Of a stretch of DNA of 64,000 nt, positions 1 through 8,858 are shown one piece after another. The notes below the pieces were generated by a model that was not told where the DNA came from, did no database searches, and saw only the letters and a program-made list of their open reading frames with translations. The position numbers and the translations under genes were made by a program. Every line of letters starts with the position of its first letter. Position 1 is the first letter of the stretch. Source of the DNA: Pseudomonas paracarnis (GTDB lineage: Bacteria > Pseudomonadota > Gammaproteobacteria > Pseudomonadales > Pseudomonadaceae); assembly GCF_904063055.1 (NCBI RefSeq), contig NZ_CAJFCN010000003.1, positions 496,001 through 560,000 on the forward strand, read 5' to 3'.

Positions 1-378
1 CACCCAGCGCTCGCAATACACCTCCAGGCGCAACGCCTGGCCCTCGTGCAAGCGCTGGTGCTGACGAATACGATTGGCCAGGTGCACCATGCCACTGGCC
101 GGGTAGGGAAAGCTTGGCCGAGTCAGCAGCATGAGGTGCAGTGGGAACGCCAGCACATGGGGATAGGACAATGGCACGCCCTGCTCGCGACGAAAACCAC
201 ACGCCCGTGAGTAAGCGGCGATACCGGCCGACGAAAGCTCCACCGCGCTGCGCACCAGGCGTGCGGTGGGCAATGGCGGCGCACCGTCGGGCTTGGGTTT
301 GCGCAAGGCGCGCAGGCCGTCGAGCAACAACTGCGTGCGCGACGGCGGTGGGTCGATGATCTGTGTCACGTAGTCCAT
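1..378 (-). CDS. MaoC-like (R)-hydratase/dehydratase, 5' part only
   Basis: The first 126 residues of a minus-strand gene that runs off the left edge of the window. The ATG lies 3 bases after the stop of the FabG-like gene, so the two are almost certainly co-transcribed. The visible part begins MDYVTQIIDPPPSR and contains the segment SYPHVLAFPLHLMLL followed by FPYPASGMVHLANRI, which is how MaoC/hot-dog (R)-specific enoyl-CoA hydratase-like proteins in Pseudomonas look. The catalytic D...H pair of the hot-dog fold would lie in the missing part and cannot be checked. Together with the FabG-like reductase and the acyl-CoA dehydrogenase upstream it suggests a beta-oxidation-like or reductive acyl-chain module. 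Confidence 0.7.
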   Translation of the reverse strand, partial: MDYVTQIIDPPPSRTQLLLDGLRALRKPKPDGAPPLPTARLVRSAVELSSAGIAAYSRACGFRREQGVPLSYPHVLAFPLHLMLLTRPSFPYPASGMVHLANRIRQHQRLHEGQALRLEVYCERWV

Positions 379-381
379 CGG

Positions 382-1725
382 TCAGGCTCCCAACAGGCTT
401 TGGCCGCACACCCGCACCACCTGGCCAGTGACGCCGCCCGACGCCGGATGCGCCAGCCAGGCGATGGTCTCGGCCACGTCGATGGGTTGCCCGCCCTGGG
501 ACAACGAATTCATGCGCCGCCCCGCTTCGCGGATCATCAGCGGGATCTTCGCGGTCATCTGGGTCTCGATAAAGCCGGGTGCCACCGCGTTCACCGTGAC
601 CTGCCGGGCTGCCGCACGCGGCGCCAGGCCCTGTACCAGGCCGATCACCCCGGCCTTGGACGTGGCGTAGTTGCTCTGCCCCAGGTTGCCGGCGATACCG
701 GAAATCGACGACACGCACACAATGCGCCCACCAGGGTTCAAACCCTGACTGTCGAGCAAAGCCTCACTGAGCTGCCACGGCGCTTCGAGATTGACCGCCA
801 GGACACTGCGCCAGGCGGCCTCGGTCATTTTGGCGATGGTCTTGTCGCGGGTGATGCCGGCGTTGTGCACCACCACATCAAAGGCGCCGTATTGGCTGAC
901 GTGGGTTTGCAACAGTGAGGCGGTGTCGGCGGCGGTGATATCCAGGGGCAACGCCGAACCGCTCACGCTGGTCGCCGCCTGCTGCAAGGCTTCCTGGGCC
1001 TGGGGCACGTCCACACACACCACATGGGCACCGTCGCGCGCCAGCACCTGGGCAATCGCCAGGCCGATGCCACGGGAGGCGCCGGTGACCAGGGCACGTT
1101 TGCCGGCAAAGGGTTTGTCCCAGTTGATGGCGGCGTGGTCATCGACCGGTTTTTCCAGGCGCACCACCTGCCCCGAGACATAGGCGGAGCGGCGCGACAG
1201 GAAAAACCCCAGGCTGCTGTCCAGCGCGTCTTCCTCGCCCGGCGCCACGTACAGCAGTTGCACGGTAATCGCGCGGCGCAGTTCCTTGGCCAGCGACCGC
1301 ACCAAGCCTTCAAGGGCGCGTTGGGCGATGGCCTGGGGCAAGTCGTCGCAATGCTCGGGTGCCGTGCCGAGTACCACCACCCGGCCATGCTGGCCGAGGC
1401 GCTTGGCGTTGCTGTGAAAGAACAGGTAGAGCTCATCCAGCTGCTGCAGGTCGGTCACGCCGCTGGCGTCGAACACCGCGCCTTGCACCTTGACCGTGGA
1501 CGGTGCCTTGAGCGTCGCCGGGCTCGCGGCGACGGTGTCGGTGGCGCTGAACACGCGCTGCACCGAGGCCACCAGCCGCCCTGCCCCGGCGATGATCACA
1601 GGATTAGCCAGGCCGGCCTGGCCGCTGCGATGCCGTTGCAGGGGCAAGGGTTGCGGCAAGCCGACCGCCTGGGCCAGACGCCGGCCCCAGGGGGAATTGA
1701 CGAACGAAAGGTAGCTGTCACTCAT
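382..1725 (-). CDS. fabG: High-molecular-weight FabG-type 3-oxoacyl-ACP/CoA reductase (SDR)
   Basis: 447 residues, nearly twice the size of ordinary FabG. The N-terminal ~200 residues are a degenerate Rossmann-like domain without a clear nucleotide motif. The C-terminal half is a complete SDR: VTGASRGIGLAIA for the cofactor, VVHNAGIT, and the YATSK catalytic Tyr/Lys pair followed by NAVAPGFIETQMT. This is the layout of HMWFabG/FabG4-like reductases, which reduce 3-oxoacyl thioesters with NAD(P)H. The ATG at 1725 (MSDSYLSF) is preferred over an in-frame GTG at 1737, although neither has a strong Shine-Dalgarno. It sits 3 bases before the MaoC-like gene and downstream of the acyl-CoA dehydrogenase, separated from the latter by a REP pair. 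The exact substrate chain is inferred only from neighbours. Confidence 0.82.
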   Translation of the reverse strand: MSDSYLSFVNSPWGRRLAQAVGLPQPLPLQRHRSGQAGLANPVIIAGAGRLVASVQRVFSATDTVAASPATLKAPSTVKVQGAVFDASGVTDLQQLDELYLFFHSNAKRLGQHGRVVVLGTAPEHCDDLPQAIAQRALEGLVRSLAKELRRAITVQLLYVAPGEEDALDSSLGFFLSRRSAYVSGQVVRLEKPVDDHAAINWDKPFAGKRALVTGASRGIGLAIAQVLARDGAHVVCVDVPQAQEALQQAATSVSGSALPLDITAADTASLLQTHVSQYGAFDVVVHNAGITRDKTIAKMTEAAWRSVLAVNLEAPWQLSEALLDSQGLNPGGRIVCVSSISGIAGNLGQSNYATSKAGVIGLVQGLAPRAAARQVTVNAVAPGFIETQMTAKIPLMIREAGRRMNSLSQGGQPIDVAETIAWLAHPASGGVTGQVVRVCGQSLLGA

Positions 1726-1774
1726 AGAGGGTTCCACTCACAACACAATGGCTGTCTTGTAAACCCGATCGAAT

Positions 1775-1860
1775 GGGGGAGCTGGCTTGCCTGCGATGCC
1801 GACGACTCGGTGTATCAGTCAAACCGAGGTGATGCCATCGCAGGCAAGCCAGCTCCCACA
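1775..1860. repeat. REP inverted pair (REPIN-like)
   Basis: Two oppositely oriented REP units, GGGAGCTGGCTTGCCTGCGATG and its reverse complement, enclose ~40 bases of unrelated sequence. Same family as copies near 21335 and 63320. It fills the gap between the acyl-CoA dehydrogenase and the FabG-like gene and may act as a 3' mRNA stabiliser or partial terminator. Confidence 0.85.
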
Positions 1861-1877
1861 GGTGGACCGGGTTTCTC

Positions 1878-4388
1878 TTAATTGACCGGAGCGCTGCGCC
1901 GTTTGGCCACCGGCTCGAGCGCCTGCTTACGCTGCTGCAGGGCCTCCAGCAAACCAAAGTCCTGGGGAAAGTCGTCCACCTGGATACCGTGGTCGGCGTA
2001 TTCCACATAGCGCGCCAGCAAGGCGTCTTCGTCGTCGCTGATCAAATCCAGCGCCCGCGCCTTCACGCGCCAGTCGGTGAAGGCCGTGGCAGAGATCGGC
2101 AGCGGACCGAGCAAACCTTGCTTGATGGCGGGCTTGAGCCGCGCCTCGATCAGCTCCACTTGGGGCAGCAAACGGAAACCCAATTCGCCGTAGGCCAGCT
2201 TGTCGACTTCCGGACGGGGAATGTAGGAGTTGGCCAGCAAACGGTCGCGGGTTTCGCCAGGGGTCTGCACCACCTCCGCCACCTGCGCCAACAGGCGATC
2301 CGACGGTTTGCGCTGCGGGATGCCAAACGGAAAACTCAACGCACGCACCACTGCTGCTGCGGGCTTTGAAGGGTAGTTGTCGAGCACTTCGGCCAAGGCT
2401 TCGTGGGCGCGCAACAAGGCGTCCTGGGCCGCCCAGTGCACCAGCGGCAAGTCCGCCTGGGGCCTGCCGTCATCCTCGAAGCGCTTGAGCACGCAAGACA
2501 GGATGTACAACTGCGACAAAATATCCCCCAGGCGCCCGGTAATACTTTCCTTGCGCTTGAGGGCACCGCCCAGCACGCCCATGGAAATATCCGAGATCAG
2601 CGCCAGCACCACCGACAGCCGATTGGCCTGGCGGTAGTAGGCAGCCAGCGCCGAGTCGGTCTTGGCCGGGGCCGCAATCAGGCGTCCGCCGGTCAGGGCA
2701 TGCACCGCTGCGCGTACGGTGTTGGCCACGACAAAACTCACATGGCCAAACATTGCGCTGTCGAAGTCTTCCAGGGCCTTGCGCCGGTCGGGGTTGTGCG
2801 CCGCTTCCATCTCGCGGAACACGTAGGGATGGCAACGAATCAAGCCCTGGCCAAAGATGATCAGGCAGCGGGTCATGATGTTCGCACCCTCCACCGTAAT
2901 GGCGATGGGGCTTTGCTGGTAGGCACGGGCGAGGAAGTTATTGGGGCCCATGCAGATGCCTTTGCCGGCGACGATGTCCATGCCGTCGTTGACGATGATG
3001 CGCGCCCGCTCGGTGACGTGGTACTTGGCAATGGCCGAGATCACCGACGGTTTCTCGCCGGCGTCCAGGGATGCCACCGACACCTTGCGCACCGCATCAC
3101 AGGCATACAGATGCCCGGCCATGCGCGCCAGCGGCGCCTGTACACCTTCGAACTTGCCGATGGGCAGGCCGAATTGCTTGCGCATCGCCGCATAGGCTGT
3201 GGTACCGCGCACCGCCACTTTACCCAGGCCGACGTTGGCCGATGGCAGGGAAATCGCCCGGCCTGCCGCCAGGCATTCCATCAACATGCGCCAGCCGTTG
3301 CCGATTTGTTCGCGACCACCGATCACCCACTCCAAGGGAATGAACACATCCTTGCCGGTAGTAGGACCGTTCTGGAAAACCGCATTCAACGGCCAGTGAC
3401 GCCGGCCGCTGTTTACCCCTGGGTGGGAGGTGGGGATCAACGCACAGGTAATGCCCAGGGAACCAGGCGCGCCAAGCAAGCCCTGCGGGTCTTCGGCGCG
3501 GAACGCCAGGCCCAGCACCGTGGCAATCGGGCCGAGGGTGATGTAGCGCTTGTCCCAGGTCACTTTGAAACCCAGTACTTCCTCGCCCTCATGCATGCCT
3601 TTGCAGACGATGCCCAGGTCAGGGATCGCGCCGGCATCGGAGCCGGCATACGGGCTGGTCAGGGCGAAACACGGAATATCGTCACCGCGTGCCAGGCGCG
3701 GCAGGTAGTAGTTGCGCTGAGCGTCGGTGCCGTAATGCAGCAGCAGCTCGGCCGGGCCCAGGGAGTTGGGCACCATCACCGAAATGGCTGCCGCCGAGCA
3801 ACGTGTCGACAGCTTCATCACCACCTGGGAATGGGCGTAGTGGGAGAAGCCTTTGCCGCCGTACTGCTTGGGAATGATCATGCCGAGGAACCCGGCCTCC
3901 TTGGTGTACTGCCAGCCCTCGGGGGACATGTCCTGCCAGACTTGCGTGGTTTCCCAGTCGTTGGCGATGTCGCACAGGGTTTCGACTTCGTTGTCGAGGA
4001 AAGCTTGCTCCTCGGCGCTCAGGCTGGCCGGCGCGGCTTGCAGCAGGCGCTGCCAGTCGGGTTTGCCGCTGAACAGCTCGGCATCCCACCACACCGTGCC
4101 GGACTCGATGGCCGCACGCTCGGTATCGGACATCGCCGGCATGATTGTACGAAACAGGCCCAAGGCCTTGGTAGTCAGCAGCTTGCGGCGCAGGGGTTTG
4201 ATTGCCAGCACCAAGGCGGGCACCACCACCAATACCGCCGCCAGGGTAATGCCCGGCACGGCCACCGCGTTGAACAGATAACCCGCCGCTAACCAGACCA
4301 GGCCAGCGCCCAGCCAGAGGGTGGCGGCGGCTTGTCGATACGCCAGGGCAATCGCGGCGGCGAGACCCACCAATAACCAGATAAGCAT
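1878..4388 (-). CDS. fadE: FadE-type acyl-CoA dehydrogenase
   Basis: 836 residues, close to the ~815 of E. coli FadE and far longer than ordinary acyl-CoA dehydrogenases. Two N-terminal hydrophobic segments (LIWLLVGLAAAIALAY, then AGYLFNAVAVPGITLAAVLVV) precede the FAD-binding dehydrogenase core. Family landmarks are IIPKQYGGKGFSHYAHSQ, ALTSPYAGSDAGAIPD and VEGANIMTRCLIIFGQG, all strongly FadE-like. The ~250-residue tail after the core corresponds to the FadE-specific extension. It would oxidise acyl-CoA to trans-2-enoyl-CoA as the first step of beta-oxidation. The ATG at 4388 follows an AGAGG at good spacing; an upstream in-frame start at 4424 lacks this. A TTCAA-N8-TTGAA site lies ~60 bases upstream. 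It is the first gene of the block continuing into the FabG-like and MaoC-like genes. Confidence 0.9.
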   Translation of the reverse strand: MLIWLLVGLAAAIALAYRQAAATLWLGAGLVWLAAGYLFNAVAVPGITLAAVLVVVPALVLAIKPLRRKLLTTKALGLFRTIMPAMSDTERAAIESGTVWWDAELFSGKPDWQRLLQAAPASLSAEEQAFLDNEVETLCDIANDWETTQVWQDMSPEGWQYTKEAGFLGMIIPKQYGGKGFSHYAHSQVVMKLSTRCSAAAISVMVPNSLGPAELLLHYGTDAQRNYYLPRLARGDDIPCFALTSPYAGSDAGAIPDLGIVCKGMHEGEEVLGFKVTWDKRYITLGPIATVLGLAFRAEDPQGLLGAPGSLGITCALIPTSHPGVNSGRRHWPLNAVFQNGPTTGKDVFIPLEWVIGGREQIGNGWRMLMECLAAGRAISLPSANVGLGKVAVRGTTAYAAMRKQFGLPIGKFEGVQAPLARMAGHLYACDAVRKVSVASLDAGEKPSVISAIAKYHVTERARIIVNDGMDIVAGKGICMGPNNFLARAYQQSPIAITVEGANIMTRCLIIFGQGLIRCHPYVFREMEAAHNPDRRKALEDFDSAMFGHVSFVVANTVRAAVHALTGGRLIAAPAKTDSALAAYYRQANRLSVVLALISDISMGVLGGALKRKESITGRLGDILSQLYILSCVLKRFEDDGRPQADLPLVHWAAQDALLRAHEALAEVLDNYPSKPAAAVVRALSFPFGIPQRKPSDRLLAQVAEVVQTPGETRDRLLANSYIPRPEVDKLAYGELGFRLLPQVELIEARLKPAIKQGLLGPLPISATAFTDWRVKARALDLISDDEDALLARYVEYADHGIQVDDFPQDFGLLEALQQRKQALEPVAKRRSAPVN

Positions 4389-4446
4389 GGGGATACCTCT
4401 ACTTGATTCAGGGCGTAAAACCACACTACAAACTTCAAATCATAAA

Positions 4447-4464
4447 TTCAAATAATGTTTTGAA
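4447..4464. promoter_or_regulatory. Inverted repeat TTCAA-N8-TTGAA upstream of fadE
   Basis: Half-sites at 4447-4451 and 4460-4464 in AT-rich DNA, 59 bases before the fadE start. The same 5-8-5 geometry occurs before alkB (8841-8858) and, with one change per half-site, before the flavin monooxygenase (10176-10193). Inferred operator; the binding protein is not identified. Confidence 0.45.
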
Positions 4465-4486
4465 ATTTTTATTTAGTATGTTGACG

Positions 4487-4515
4487 AAAAAAAATCAGGC
4501 TGAACGACTCAGCCT
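4487..4515 (-). terminator. Rho-independent terminator of the fadL-like gene
   Basis: On the minus strand a stem AGGCTGA / TCAGCCT (4497-4503 with 4509-4515, 5-base loop) is followed by GATTTTTTTT. It lies ~90 bases after the stop of the FadL-type gene and so ends that transcript before the fadE promoter region. Confidence 0.85.
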
Positions 4516-4606
4516 TGTGGAATAAGGAACCAGAACAGCCTAAACAGCCCCTGCAGGGTCTCCAGGTGCACTGGGAACCCTGCTCGACAACTGCTCCACG
4601 TGCCCT

Positions 4607-6052
4607 TTAGAACTTGTAGGTAGCCGACAGACTGACCACATCACCTGAAGATTCGGCTTTGCCGTCCAGTTGGGCGGCTCCGAGACGATCAACGTTCTTG
4701 GTCTTCAGATTGACCTTCTGGACGAATTGGTGCGAATACGCGGCATCCACTGACAGACCAGGCACAGCCTTGATGTCATAACCGGCACCAAACGCCAAGA
4801 AATAGCGGTCGCCGTCGGGGATCCGGGGGTCACGCGTGGAGTTACGGGTAGGTGTCTGGTCGTAAGCTACACCGGCACGCAGGGTAAGTTCGTCAGTGGC
4901 TTTATAGTCGCCACCGATCGAGGTCATCCAGGCGTTCTTGTAGTTGTACGGGATGGCAACAATAGTCGAGCCTTGCGACTTGAGTGTCAGGTCTTTGAAC
5001 GAAGACCATTCAGTCCACTGGGCGCTGACACCTAATGTCCAGCGATCATTGAACTGGTGGACCCAGTCAATCGCCGCAGTAGCCGGAATATCCAACTGAG
5101 TGCTGGCATGCGCCCCGTCCGGGAAAAGCTTCAGCCCCGGATACGCCATTTCAACCAATGTTTCGCCGTTCGGTCCAATAGGATTGGTCATCGCGTTGCG
5201 ACCGATAGCATCCGTATAGACATTGTATTTGCCGGTCATCTTGTTTTTGATTTTGGCGTGATAGTTCAAGCCCAGTGTGTCTTGCGCCGTCGGCTTCCAT
5301 ACCACACCGCCAAACCAACCGACCGAGATATTATCGACTTTCACACGCATCAACGAATGCCCTACACCGGTCGGAAAGCCGGTCCCGCCGAGTCCGGGAG
5401 AGACGTCCGCCGCTGCCAGCAAGTCGACGTTCTGGCTGACAAATCCCTGGCTGCGTTGGACGATGGCGCCACCGCCGACCGAAAACTGGTCATTGACCTT
5501 GAACGACAGTGAGCCTGTCAGGCCAACGGTCTCAATTTTGGTGTCGACTGCAAAATCCCGCAGTTTGGAGTCTTCGTTCCAAGTTGTTCTCATGCCCTGG
5601 GGGACCACCTGGCTCAAGCCAAACGCAAAGCGGTCGCCGATGGGGATCACCAGGAAACCGGTTGGCAGCCACGCGGTAAAGCCACCTTGCCCCCCGTTAT
5701 TGTTATTGAGCGTCGGATCGCCCATGCTGCCCTGATCATCCAATACCGGCGTATTGGTCACAGGATTACCGTTGTGGTCAAAAGCCTGACCCGAATATTT
5801 GATCTTGACCCGGGCATAATCGACAGTCTGCTGCGCGATAGTTGAATCGATGAACGCCATGGCCGCCGGGTTGTTGTACGCGGCACTGGGGTCGTTCTTG
5901 AACAATGAACCGCCGCCAAACGCGCGGCCCCAGCCAGGCGCACCGTAGGTTGGCGTGGAGAAGCCGCCCGCCTGCACATGTCCCGTGGTCATCAAACCTC
6001 CCAACAGCGCCAACCCCAGTAACGTGTGAGCGTGTTGTTTCTTATTATTCAT
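4607..6052 (-). CDS. fadL: FadL/TodX-family outer-membrane hydrocarbon/fatty-acid channel
   Basis: 481 residues with a cleavable signal peptide (MNNKKQH..., hydrophobic core, cleavage near GHVQA/GGF) and mature start GGFSTPTYGAPGWGRAFGG. The early NNPAAMAF segment matches the NPA kink region of FadL, the body is beta-strand-rich and the chain ends in Phe (SATYKF), the usual outer-membrane barrel signature. FadL channels admit long-chain fatty acids and hydrophobic substrates such as alkanes. The ATG at 6052 follows AATAAGGAGCAGCGC, a strong ribosome site. It sits between the alkane-oxidation activator genes and fadE, which points to alkane or fatty-acid uptake. Confidence 0.9.
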   Translation of the reverse strand: MNNKKQHAHTLLGLALLGGLMTTGHVQAGGFSTPTYGAPGWGRAFGGGSLFKNDPSAAYNNPAAMAFIDSTIAQQTVDYARVKIKYSGQAFDHNGNPVTNTPVLDDQGSMGDPTLNNNNGGQGGFTAWLPTGFLVIPIGDRFAFGLSQVVPQGMRTTWNEDSKLRDFAVDTKIETVGLTGSLSFKVNDQFSVGGGAIVQRSQGFVSQNVDLLAAADVSPGLGGTGFPTGVGHSLMRVKVDNISVGWFGGVVWKPTAQDTLGLNYHAKIKNKMTGKYNVYTDAIGRNAMTNPIGPNGETLVEMAYPGLKLFPDGAHASTQLDIPATAAIDWVHQFNDRWTLGVSAQWTEWSSFKDLTLKSQGSTIVAIPYNYKNAWMTSIGGDYKATDELTLRAGVAYDQTPTRNSTRDPRIPDGDRYFLAFGAGYDIKAVPGLSVDAAYSHQFVQKVNLKTKNVDRLGAAQLDGKAESSGDVVSLSATYKF

Positions 6053-6133
6053 GCGCTGCTCCTTATTATTATTTCGCCCGGCCCCTGCCGGTGGGTCGTG
6101 TGGCCGCAGGCACACCGTAAGTACCCTGCCCAA

Positions 6134-6157
6134 CCGATGCCTCGCATGAGGCATCGG
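6134..6157. terminator. Perfect 10-bp hairpin between praB-like gene and fadL
   Basis: CCGATGCCTC (6134-6143), loop GCAT, GAGGCATCGG (6148-6157). It follows the stop of the first praB-like gene on the minus strand but has no T run, so it could be a weak terminator, an RNA-stability hairpin or a processing site rather than an intrinsic terminator. Confidence 0.45.
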
Positions 6158-6193
6158 CCTTTCACGGGTGATCAGCCCTCTGGAGTCACATGC

Positions 6194-6679
6194 TTACGGG
6201 TTAACCGTCAGCGTCGGGGCAACAACATTCAGCGATACGACGGTGCAGTTGCCGGTCAGCGACTGATTGGTGGCCGAAAGTGTTTTGGTACCAGGAGTCC
6301 ACGCCACGGCAATGGTGGTAGGGCCGCAGTTAGTGGCCGGAATCGAGGAGATTTTGTAGCCTACGTTGGTCACGGTGCCGGTGGTGCCCGTCGCTGCGGT
6401 AAGAACCCAAGGCAGGTTAGTCAGCGTGGGCAGTGCGCACAGGCCGCCGCCGGTCAAGGACGCACCGTTGATAGAAGCCACGCCACCGCTAACGTTGCCG
6501 GTAAAGGTAATGCCGCAAGTCACTGCCGCACCGAAGGATGAGGGCGACTTCACCACGATGGTACCGGCATTAGTCGAGAACGGACCGTCTGGAGAAACGG
6601 ACGCCGCGCTCGCCATGGAGGCGGCACCAAAGCACAGAGCAAACGAAGTTGCACAAACGAGGGTTTTCAAGCTTTTCAT
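6194..6679 (-). CDS. praB: PraB-like secreted alkane-oxidation activator (copy 1)
   Basis: 161 residues. A clear signal peptide (MKSLKTLVCATSFALCFGAASMASA) is followed by a Gly/Thr/Val-rich, Cys-containing mature part with no transmembrane segment. It shares the layout and the motif NLPWVL, the 'C..ALPTL' region and the 'ATNCGP' Cys-Gly-Pro motif with its neighbour at 6814-7308, so the two are paralogues. They resemble the Pseudomonas 'protein activator of alkane oxidation' (PRA/PraB), an extracellular protein that promotes growth on n-alkanes. The family assignment is from memory, and position between alkB and fadL supports it strongly. The start follows GTGAGGAAAAACA. The molecular mechanism (emulsification, surface attachment) is not evident from sequence. 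Confidence 0.7.
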   Translation of the reverse strand: MKSLKTLVCATSFALCFGAASMASAASVSPDGPFSTNAGTIVVKSPSSFGAAVTCGITFTGNVSGGVASINGASLTGGGLCALPTLTNLPWVLTAATGTTGTVTNVGYKISSIPATNCGPTTIAVAWTPGTKTLSATNQSLTGNCTVVSLNVVAPTLTVNP

Positions 6680-6813
6680 TGTTTTTCCTCACATGTTATG
6701 GCGATTCATTTCGCCAGGGGTAATGGCCATGATCGAGAGGTCACGGTGAAACTGCAGAACTTCCCTTTCCAGCCAAATTTCAATGCATTTACCGCTACAA
6801 CTGTCGGAACGTG

Positions 6814-7308
6814 TTATTCGACAACTTTGAAGTTGGGCGGCATCTTGATCGACACCGTCTTGATCTTGCAGTCTTCGCCAATCGCAACATCGGCGGCTTC
6901 CAACTTGCCGGTGGCGTTATCCCAAGTACCGTCGGCCGTCGACGGCCCACACTTGCCACCCAGGCCAAAGGCATGCACGTCCACGCTGATCTTCGACATG
7001 GAGCCGCTTTTTGTATCTTTGGCGATTAACACCCAAGGCAAGTTGATGGCTTCGACACGGCTGCACTTGAGGCCACCGTCGAACTCGACTTTGTCGACAT
7101 TCACCGATGAACCATCGGCTGCAACCTTGCCGGCTACCTTGATGGTGCAGTCGGCACTGATGAGCTTGCCTTTGGAAAAGCTGATAGGTCCTTGGGCAGT
7201 GAAGGCACTGCCAGCAGGTTCGATACGCGCAGCCTGAGCCTGGTGGTAAGCAATCAAACCCATGGCCGCCAACAGGATGTGGGCGGTGAACTTGGCAGAA
7301 CTTTGCAT
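6814..7308 (-). CDS. praB: PraB-like secreted alkane-oxidation activator (copy 2)
   Basis: 164 residues with signal peptide (MQSSAKFTAHILLAAMGLIAYHQAQA). It is homologous to the downstream gene (shared NLPWVL core and a Cys-Gly-Pro motif, here GKCGPSTADGTW) but diverged to modest identity and richer in Lys/Asp, so this is an old duplication rather than a recent one. It lies directly downstream of alkB with a 125-base gap and upstream of copy 1. The start has AAGGGAAGGACG at suitable distance. Likely periplasmic or extracellular and involved in access to insoluble alkanes. Confidence 0.68.
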   Translation of the reverse strand: MQSSAKFTAHILLAAMGLIAYHQAQAARIEPAGSAFTAQGPISFSKGKLISADCTIKVAGKVAADGSSVNVDKVEFDGGLKCSRVEAINLPWVLIAKDTKSGSMSKISVDVHAFGLGGKCGPSTADGTWDNATGKLEAADVAIGEDCKIKTVSIKMPPNFKVVE

Positions 7309-7433
7309 GGTGTACGTCCTTCCCTTGAAATTATTGTTGTAGGGTCAAACCAGGTTCTTGCACTCAAAACGCCGGGCGACAAGGACCTGCGCGATACACA
7401 GATCCCGAGTACACCCTGAAGGCTTACTTCATC

Positions 7434-8714
7434 TCAAAACGGCTTGGCACTACCGCTGTACTTCTCCAGATACTTCAAACGCTTTGACGGCTGAAGATTG
7501 GTCAGGTTGATATCGCCGGCATAGTGATTCAGTACACGATGGTCCATGCGACGCCGCCACAAGTACGGCACATAAGCCCAGACAATCATGCTGGCGTAGC
7601 CATAGGGAAGTTGCGGTGACTCATCAAAATGACGCAGCGACTGATAACTGCGCGTGGGGTTGGCATGGTGATCGGAGTGCCGTTGCAACTGGAACAGAAA
7701 GATATTGGTGACAATCCGATTACTGTTCCACGAGTGACGCGGCGAGCAGCGTTCATAACGACCATTGGGCAACTTCTGACGCTTGAGGCCGTAATGCTCG
7801 ACATAGTTCACCACTTCCAGCAACGAGAACCCGTAGATGCCCTGGATAATCAGGAACGGAATTACCGCCGCCCCCAGCCAGGCAATCATTGCGCCCCACA
7901 ACACCACGCTATACATCCAGGCGCTGAGCACCGCGTTCTTCCAGTGCAGGGCCGGCAGGCCGAGTTTGCGCAGGCGTTCGCGCTCCAGGTTCCAGGCCGA
8001 CACAGCGCTGAACCACACCGAACGCGGCAGGAATGCCCAGAAACTTTCACCCAGGCGCGAGCTGGCCGGGTCTTCCGGCGTGGCGACCCGCACGTGATGG
8101 CCACGGTTATGTTCGGTGTAAAAGTGGCCATAGAAGGTCGGCGCCAGGGTGACCTTGGCCAGGAACACTTCCAAGGGCTTGGGTTTGTGCCCCAGCTCAT
8201 GGGCGGTGTTGATGGCAATGCCGGTGGCGGCCCCGGTGGACATGGCCATGCCCACATACGTCAACCAGCTGACTGCACCGTGAAGTTCAGTGCGTGCGGT
8301 GATGAACGCGGCGGTCCTGGCCAGCCAGTTCGAGGGTTCCAGGGTGGCCGTGGCCCGCAACAGGCCGCCGTTGATGATCCAGTCGATACCGCCCGCAGCG
8401 AGCCAACCGGTGATCACCACCGAGGCAATCACAAACAGCACGCCGGTGTAGACGATCCAGCGGTAGTAGCGTTGGGATTCAAGGTGGCTGACCGCAGATT
8501 CGGGCGGGTTGCTGACGTCTTCGCCGAGCAGGCCGTCAATCAGCGGGATCAAGCCGAAGATCACCAGCACGCCCACCCACCACAGTTGTTGCACGCCTGT
8601 GGTGATGGCAAGGGCGCCGGAGAGCAAGGGCGTCGCCAGCGGCATAATGCCCAGCCACCACAGGTGGCGTTTGCCGTCGGCCCACACGGTCGCAGCTGCC
8701 AGAGTCTGGTTCAT
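7434..8714 (-). CDS. alkB: Alkane 1-monooxygenase (AlkB)
   Basis: 426 residues with several transmembrane segments. It carries all three His boxes of the non-haem diiron membrane hydroxylases: HELGH at about 172-176, HNRGHH at 202-207 (followed by VRVATPEDP) and HSDHH at 346-350, plus the NYVEHYGL motif typical of AlkB. It would hydroxylate medium/long-chain n-alkanes to 1-alkanols using electrons from rubredoxin/rubredoxin reductase, neither of which is encoded in this window. The ATG at 8714 follows GCGGAGGCTGCC; an upstream in-frame codon at 8783 adds a non-conserved Cys-rich stretch. An operator-like TTCAA-N8-TTGAA lies 127 bases upstream. Chain-length range cannot be judged. Confidence 0.93.
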   Translation of the reverse strand: MNQTLAAATVWADGKRHLWWLGIMPLATPLLSGALAITTGVQQLWWVGVLVIFGLIPLIDGLLGEDVSNPPESAVSHLESQRYYRWIVYTGVLFVIASVVITGWLAAGGIDWIINGGLLRATATLEPSNWLARTAAFITARTELHGAVSWLTYVGMAMSTGAATGIAINTAHELGHKPKPLEVFLAKVTLAPTFYGHFYTEHNRGHHVRVATPEDPASSRLGESFWAFLPRSVWFSAVSAWNLERERLRKLGLPALHWKNAVLSAWMYSVVLWGAMIAWLGAAVIPFLIIQGIYGFSLLEVVNYVEHYGLKRQKLPNGRYERCSPRHSWNSNRIVTNIFLFQLQRHSDHHANPTRSYQSLRHFDESPQLPYGYASMIVWAYVPYLWRRRMDHRVLNHYAGDINLTNLQPSKRLKYLEKYSGSAKPF

Positions 8715-8840
8715 GGCAGCCTCCGCACACATTCGGTAGGCAATGCGGCAGCGGTGCGCTGACTGCTGCGAGAAATCATGCATGCGATAAAAGGCGTTTT
8801 TTTCATTATTTTATTCGCTCTTAGGCATTTCAAAAATAAT

Positions 8841-8858
8841 TTCAAATTACACATTGAA
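8841..8858. promoter_or_regulatory. Inverted repeat TTCAA-N8-TTGAA upstream of alkB
   Basis: Half-sites 8841-8845 and 8854-8858, flanked by T and AT so that the dyad extends to TTTCAA...TTGAAA; an extra TTTCAA half-site is at 8828-8833. It lies in a very AT-rich ~90-base island within the 295-base gap between alkB and the hydrolase gene. No other feature was seen in that gap. Inferred operator shared with fadE. Confidence 0.45.

Noticed and set aside
141..359. 72-codon plus-strand frame at the left edge
   Set aside because: It lies opposite the MaoC-like gene, which is open to the window edge and spaced 3 bases from the FabG-like gene.
2403..4292. Long plus-strand open frame (629 codons) opposite fadE
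   Set aside because: It is the antisense shadow of a clearly recognised FadE; composition is Arg/His/Gln-rich and without motifs, typical of GC-rich shadows.
4440..4470. PsrA-type operator reading of the fadE upstream dyad
   Set aside because: As I recall, the PsrA site is a GAAAC/GTTTC-type dyad with a 2-4 base spacer. The dyad here has TTCAA/TTGAA with an 8-base spacer, so I left the regulator unnamed.
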